64,000 nucleotides of DNA from Methylophilus sp. 14 (lineage in GTDB: Bacteria > Pseudomonadota > Gammaproteobacteria > Burkholderiales > Methylophilaceae). Made by a program: the position numbers and the translations under genes. The notes beneath the pieces are model-generated. The model did not search any database, was not told the DNA's origin, and saw only the letters and a program-made list of their open reading frames with translations. Numbering within the stretch: position 1 is the stretch's first letter; every line of letters starts with the position of its first letter. This document shows positions 60,401 through 64,000 of this stretch, piece by piece. The DNA is taken from the NCBI RefSeq assembly GCF_015354345.1, contig NZ_JADKYS010000002.1, positions 310,001 to 374,000 of the forward strand, in the 5' to 3' direction.

Positions 60401-60943
60401 ATGAAATTAGTCATTCTTGACCGTGACGGCGTGATTAACCGCGACAGCGCGACCTTTATCAAAAATCCCAACGAGTGGATTCCGATTCCTGGCAGTCTGG
60501 AAGCGATTGCGCTACTCAACCAGCATGGTTACCGCGTGGCCGTGGCGACCAACCAATCTGGCATCGCACGTGGCTATTTTGATATGGCCACGTTGAATGC
60601 CATTCACGACAAAATGCACAAATCGCTGGCGCAAGTCGGTGGCCGCATTGATGCGGTGTTTTACTGTCCGCATGCGGCGGATGACCATTGTGACTGCCGC
60701 AAGCCCAATACCGGCATGCTGGAGGAGATCAGTCGCCGTTTTAATGTCGAGCTGGCCAGGGTGCCCGGGGTAGGTGATGCTTTGCGTGACTTGCAGGCGT
60801 TTGCCAAAGCCGGTTGCCAGCCCTACCTGGTGCGCACAGGTAAGGGTGAAGAAACCTACAACTTGTCTGACGTCCCCGAAAATACCATTGTCGTTGCCGA
60901 TCTGGCTGCGGCGGTGAAAGACATTATTGCAGGTGACAGATAA
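60401..60943 (+). CDS. gmhB: D-glycero-beta-D-manno-heptose 1,7-bisphosphate 7-phosphatase
   Basis: A 180-residue HAD phosphatase that removes the C7 phosphate in ADP-heptose synthesis for the lipopolysaccharide core. Nucleophile Asp7 and acid/base Asp9 are in LDRDGVIN, motif 2 is VATNQSG, and the zinc loop that marks GmhB is formed by Cys89, His91, Cys97 and Cys99 (YCPHAADDHCDCRKP). CAGGAG precedes the ATG at good spacing. Its stop overlaps the plsC start (TAATG). Confidence 0.94.
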   Translation: MKLVILDRDGVINRDSATFIKNPNEWIPIPGSLEAIALLNQHGYRVAVATNQSGIARGYFDMATLNAIHDKMHKSLAQVGGRIDAVFYCPHAADDHCDCRKPNTGMLEEISRRFNVELARVPGVGDALRDLQAFAKAGCQPYLVRTGKGEETYNLSDVPENTIVVADLAAAVKDIIAGDR

Positions 60944-61656
60944 TGCAAAAAAGCGTGTTGTATGTGCGTGCATTGCTGTTTTATGCCGGGTTGGTAGCAC
61001 TGACGATTCCTTTTTCCTTGCTGGCGATTGTGCTGAGGCCACTCCCGGCAGTGACGCGTTCGCGTTGGGTCAGTGGTTGGGCGTATGGCGTGTTGTGGTG
61101 GCTCAAAGTCACGTGCAATTTACGTTATGAGGTGACCGGGCGCGAGCATATTCCTGCCAGCGCGCATATTATCCTGTCCAAACACCAGTCTGCCTGGGAG
61201 ACCATAGGCTTGCAGTGCATTTTTCCGCCGCAAATCTGGGTGATGAAAAAAGAATTACTGATGATTCCTTTCCTGGGCTGGGCATTTTGGGCGCTGGATG
61301 CGATCCCGATTGACCGCAGTGCTGGTCGCGAGGCGTTGAAAAAGCTGGTCAACAATGGCAAAGACCGCTTGCAGCAAGGCTTGAGTGTGGTGATTTTCCC
61401 GGAAGGTACCCGCACGGCGCCTGGTCAGCGTGGCAAGTATCATATTGGAGGGGCTTGGCTGGCCTCACACACCGCCACCACCGTCGTGCCGGTGGCGCAT
61501 AATGCCGGGCGCTTCTGGCGCAAAAACTCCATCCTTAAATATCCAGGGGTCATCCAGGTGGTCATTGGCCCACCCATTGATACCACAGGCCTCAAGCCAG
61601 ATGCGGTCAATAAACAGGTTGAAGACTGGGTTGAAGCCGAGATGTTAAACCTGTGA
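60943..61656 (+). CDS. plsC: 1-acyl-sn-glycerol-3-phosphate acyltransferase
   Basis: A 237-residue membrane acyltransferase that makes phosphatidic acid. An N-terminal helix (LFYAGLVALTIPFSLLAIVL) is followed by the catalytic His81 in LSKHQSAWET (HX4E where many PlsC have HX4D), the substrate block IPIDRS and FPEGTR. It starts on the gmhB stop and its own stop overlaps the GTG start of the next gene, so glyQ to ygjP read as one tight operon. The gmhB-plsC order is frequent in proteobacteria. Confidence 0.92.
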   Translation: MQKSVLYVRALLFYAGLVALTIPFSLLAIVLRPLPAVTRSRWVSGWAYGVLWWLKVTCNLRYEVTGREHIPASAHIILSKHQSAWETIGLQCIFPPQIWVMKKELLMIPFLGWAFWALDAIPIDRSAGREALKKLVNNGKDRLQQGLSVVIFPEGTRTAPGQRGKYHIGGAWLASHTATTVVPVAHNAGRFWRKNSILKYPGVIQVVIGPPIDTTGLKPDAVNKQVEDWVEAEMLNL

Positions 61657-62366
61657 TTGAGCAGCGCTTGCAATTGCCTAATGGGCAAAGCATCCAATAC
61701 CTGCTCGACCTGCGTGCCCGCAGAACCATAGGCCTGAAAATCACGACGAATGGCCTGGTGGTGCACGCGCCCAAACGCATTTCTGCCACGCAACTACAGC
61801 AAGTCTTATTAGAAAAGTCCGGCTGGATACAGCAAAAACTCGCCTTGCGAGAAGCCAATCAGGTCGCGCCCATGCAATGGCAGGATGGTGAGCCGCTGTT
61901 GTTTATGGGGCAGGATATTGTGTTGACCTTGCAGCATCATGCCACCAATAAAGCGGTAACCCTGCAAGGTAACCAGTTGCTGGTCAGGTCGCCGCAGATC
62001 GACCAGACAGCCTTGGTTGCACGCAAAGTGCTGCAATGGTACGCGCAGCAAGCGCTGCCTGATTTCACTCGCCGGGTGGAGCTCATTGCCGCGCAAATGG
62101 GTGAAAAAGTCAGTGCCGTGGGTCTTTCCAATGCCAAGTCACGCTGGGGCAGTTGTAACAGCCGCAAACAGATTCGCCTCAACTGGCGCTTGATTCAGGC
62201 GCCGCCACATGTCATTCAATATGTGGTCTGCCATGAAATGGCGCACTTGAAAGAAATGAATCATTCGGCCAGGTTTTATGCCGTGCAGGAAAGTTTGTTT
62301 CCCAACCACGTCCAGGCCGAAAAAGAGTTAAAGGCGTTGTCGTCGATCTTACATCGTATGGCTTAA
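61653..62366 (+). CDS. YgjP-like zinc metallopeptidase (DUF45/SprT-like)
   Basis: A 237-residue protein with a beta-rich N-terminal half and a zinc-peptidase core. The zinc motif is His194-Glu195-Met-Ala-His198 in [15 protein letters not shown], with His204 as third ligand, and [19 protein letters not shown] just upstream is diagnostic for the YgjP/DUF45 family. The start is a GTG overlapping the plsC TGA (GTGA). In some organisms YgjP-like proteins accompany type I restriction loci; here it ends a housekeeping operon. Confidence 0.88.
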   Translation: MIEQRLQLPNGQSIQYLLDLRARRTIGLKITTNGLVVHAPKRISATQLQQVLLEKSGWIQQKLALREANQVAPMQWQDGEPLLFMGQDIVLTLQHHATNKAVTLQGNQLLVRSPQIDQTALVARKVLQWYAQQALPDFTRRVELIAAQMGEKVSAVGLSNAKSRWGSCNSRKQIRLNWRLIQAPPHVIQYVVCHEMAHLKEMNHSARFYAVQESLFPNHVQAEKELKALSSILHRMA

Positions 62367-62869
62367 CGGTTTTTTTTGATCTCTGCGACCAGCTGATCCA
62401 GTACGATACTCCAACCTTCCTGAAATCCCATGGCCTCGTGCCGTTGTTTAGACGCCGCATCGGCATGCAAGGCGTACGCTGTATATAAGGTCCCGCGCGC
62501 TGTCGGCGTTAATACCATGCTGGCCGTCATCAGTAGTTCGGCACACTCGTGTCCTGGCGATTGCTCGGGCGTTTTTACCGGCCTGAAATCCGTTTGCAGG
62601 GCATTGGTCCAACTCAGCTTTTGGTCGGGGATGATTTCCAGGTAGCAGCCGTTGTTAGGGAAGTTCTGCCCCTCCGGCGACTGCATCGTGGTGCGGAAAG
62701 CGCCGCCTGGCCGCAGGTCAATGTCACAGGCTACGGTTTTCCACGGGCGTGGACAGAACCAGGTTTTGAGGTGTTCAGGCGTTGTCCATGCCTGCCAGAT
62801 CTCCGCAGGTGAGACATCCACTTCTCTTTCCAGAACTAGGTCTAGTGCTGGATTCAGTGTTATCGACAT
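62363..62869 (-). CDS. SRPBCC (AHSA1/START-like) family protein
   Basis: A 168-residue protein with the AHSA1 pattern: [30 protein letters not shown], an [16 protein letters not shown] strand pair and the C-terminal helix [14 protein letters not shown]. The fold makes a deep hydrophobic pocket for a small ligand; none is known for this subgroup. It converges on the ygjP-like gene with a four-base overlap of the coding ends and no terminator. Confidence 0.85.
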   Translation of the reverse strand: MSITLNPALDLVLEREVDVSPAEIWQAWTTPEHLKTWFCPRPWKTVACDIDLRPGGAFRTTMQSPEGQNFPNNGCYLEIIPDQKLSWTNALQTDFRPVKTPEQSPGHECAELLMTASMVLTPTARGTLYTAYALHADAASKQRHEAMGFQEGWSIVLDQLVAEIKKNR

Positions 62870-62935
62870 TGCATCTCTCCTTGTGCGTAAAGAAGCGTCA
62901 TCATCGGTCTATCAAGCGCAGATCTTGTATCAGGT

Positions 62936-63859
62936 TTAAAGTTTGGCCGGCGCTATGTTTCCCGGTCTGTTTGCTACCCAGATTCCGGAAAAAATGGTCA
63001 GCATGCCCATGAGTTGATAGCCGTGAAAAGGTTCTTTTAACAACAGGCTGGAAAGCAGCGAGCCAAAAATCGGCATAGCGTGAATAAACACGCTGGCGCG
63101 TACCGAGCCCACCAGGGTCACTGCCTTTGCATAGGCGAGGAAGGCAATCACTGAGGGAAAGATGCCGATATAGAGCAGTGCCCATAAGGTCTTTGTGTGT
63201 TCAATATGTACCTGGGTCGTGTGGCTTTCCCAAACGTAGAGCGGTAGCAGCAATGCTAAAGCGATGAGCACCTGGCATAACATCAACCCGGTACGGTCTA
63301 TCGTGGCCGGAATCTGTTTCAGCCATAAGGTGAACAGTGCCCAGCAAATCATGGCTAAAAAGATAATGATGTCGCCGGGGGCAAAGGCAAGTGTGAGTAG
63401 CACCTGCCAATCGCCATGAGACACGACGGTGAAGACACCGGCGAGCGATACCAATAGCCCGAGCAATTGATTGGACGGCAACTGCTGGCGGTAAAATAAA
63501 AAGCCAAAAATCGCCACTAAAAAAGGGATAAACGAATTCAGAATAATGCCATTGGTGGCGCTGGTGGTGTGTAAGCCCCAGTACACCAGCAAGTTAAATG
63601 CGGTGACGCCGGTGATCGCCGTGCCCAGCACATGCCAGCGATAAGTCAGGTAATGGGCGCGGTCTCGCAAAAAGGGTTTAAGCGCAAATGGCAGCAGGCA
63701 GAGCGTGGCTAGCCCCCAGCGGATCAGCGATAACGCGACGGGCGGCACATCGCTACTCACGGCACGTCCGGCGATAAAGTTACCGGCCCAGAACAGGGGC
63801 GGCAGCAGCAATAATATTAATATGCGCCAGTTTAGCGTGGTGCTTGAGGTGTTTGCCAT
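62936..63859 (-). CDS. EamA/DMT-family transporter
   Basis: A 307-residue inner-membrane protein with ten hydrophobic helices in two EamA repeats. The repeat signatures are LLLPPLFWAGNFIAGRAV near the N-terminus and AMICWALFTLWLKQIPA at the start of the second half, with LKEPFHGYQLMGMLTIFSGI near the end. Members export amino acids or other small metabolites; substrate unknown. It lies 66 bases before the SRPBCC gene on the same strand. Confidence 0.88.
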   Translation of the reverse strand: MANTSSTTLNWRILILLLLPPLFWAGNFIAGRAVSSDVPPVALSLIRWGLATLCLLPFALKPFLRDRAHYLTYRWHVLGTAITGVTAFNLLVYWGLHTTSATNGIILNSFIPFLVAIFGFLFYRQQLPSNQLLGLLVSLAGVFTVVSHGDWQVLLTLAFAPGDIIIFLAMICWALFTLWLKQIPATIDRTGLMLCQVLIALALLLPLYVWESHTTQVHIEHTKTLWALLYIGIFPSVIAFLAYAKAVTLVGSVRASVFIHAMPIFGSLLSSLLLKEPFHGYQLMGMLTIFSGIWVANRPGNIAPAKL

Positions 63860-63934
63860 GCCTATGGATGAATGATGGGTCAGCCCAGATTGTAGTAGGC
63901 AATTCGGCTAGCCGCCAAGCATGTTTTCTACAAT

Positions 63935-63961
63935 AAAAAAGGGGCTGATCGCCCCTTTTTT
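63935..63961. terminator. Strong intrinsic terminator
   Basis: AAAAAAGGGGC-TGATC-GCCCCTTTTTTG is a palindrome usable in both directions. On the minus strand it follows a possible gene end at 63976. Confidence 0.88.
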
Positions 63962-63975
63962 GCAACTGGATATAC

Positions 63976-64000
63976 TCAGGCCGCGCCTAATTGTACGGGG
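63976..64000 (-). CDS. Possible 3' end of a gene running into the window
   Basis: On the minus strand the last bases read ...Pro-Val-Gln-Leu-Gly-Ala-Ala followed by TGA (63976-63978), and a terminator follows 15 bases later. The product cannot be identified from eight codons. Confidence 0.3.

Overview
The window reads as a Gram-negative betaproteobacterium. A methylotroph of the Methylophilaceae (order Nitrosomonadales) fits best. That is inference from the gene set (OFA-type anion transporter, three PEP-CTERM/exosortase substrates, Coq7, LpxH, GmhB, split MacB-type exporter, YoaA-ArfB pair); no 16S rRNA gene is present to fix it. I found no rRNA or tRNA gene, no CRISPR array, no prophage and no intact insertion sequence. 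Genes are dense, on both strands, and many pairs overlap by 1-4 bases.

Layout. 1-2.3 kb: end of an iron/redox operon (PiuC-type dioxygenase, FMN hydroxy-acid dehydrogenase, PepSY protein, cytochrome b561). 2.4-7.1 kb: TolC-MacA-ABC-permease exporter. 7.1-10.8 kb: a lone GspE/PilB ATPase and nadC around the first copy of a 0.55-kb palindromic repeat. 10.9-15.3 kb: a GST, then a Fur-controlled stretch with a small YezD-like protein, a PEP-CTERM protein and a TonB receptor. 15.3-27.8 kb: mnmA-nudJ, a frameshifted AT-rich DUF2971 gene, MarC, a PEP-CTERM protein, rlhA, a ParDE-type toxin-antitoxin pair overlapping bioA, then dacB, FKBP, OsmC and VOC genes. 27-36 kb: coq7-ctpA, SelW-like, NlpC/P60, yoaA-arfB, the second repeat copy, argJ and cysS. 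36-42.5 kb: TPR and L,D-transpeptidase proteins sharing a C-terminal domain, two cyclophilins, lpxH, a frameshifted PEP-CTERM gene, nusB-ribH. 42.5-51 kb: OFA transporter, autoregulated phoB, a GT-C/GT2/GtrA/YdjC group resembling lipid A hexosamine modification systems, lnt, and the third repeat copy. 51-57 kb: a heavy-metal RND efflux operon headed by a His-rich protein. 57-64 kb: glyQS-gmhB-plsC-ygjP, an AHSA1-type protein, an EamA transporter and the possible 3' end of another gene.

How the genes fit together. Envelope maintenance dominates: LpxH, GmhB and the 45-49 kb group act on lipopolysaccharide; Lnt on lipoproteins; DacB, CtpA, NlpC/P60 and the L,D-transpeptidase on the cell wall; MacA-TolC and the metal RND pump on efflux; PEP-CTERM proteins and TonB receptor on the surface. 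Two regulators can be read from DNA: a Fur box inside a promoter (11.8 kb) and a Pho box before phoB (44.3 kb).

The least explained signal is the three-copy palindromic element (9.3, 32.9 and 50.6 kb). Each arm carries hairpins whose stem sequences differ between copies while base pairing, a 7-nt loop and position are kept. Such covariation points to selection on a folded RNA or single-stranded DNA and not on a protein.
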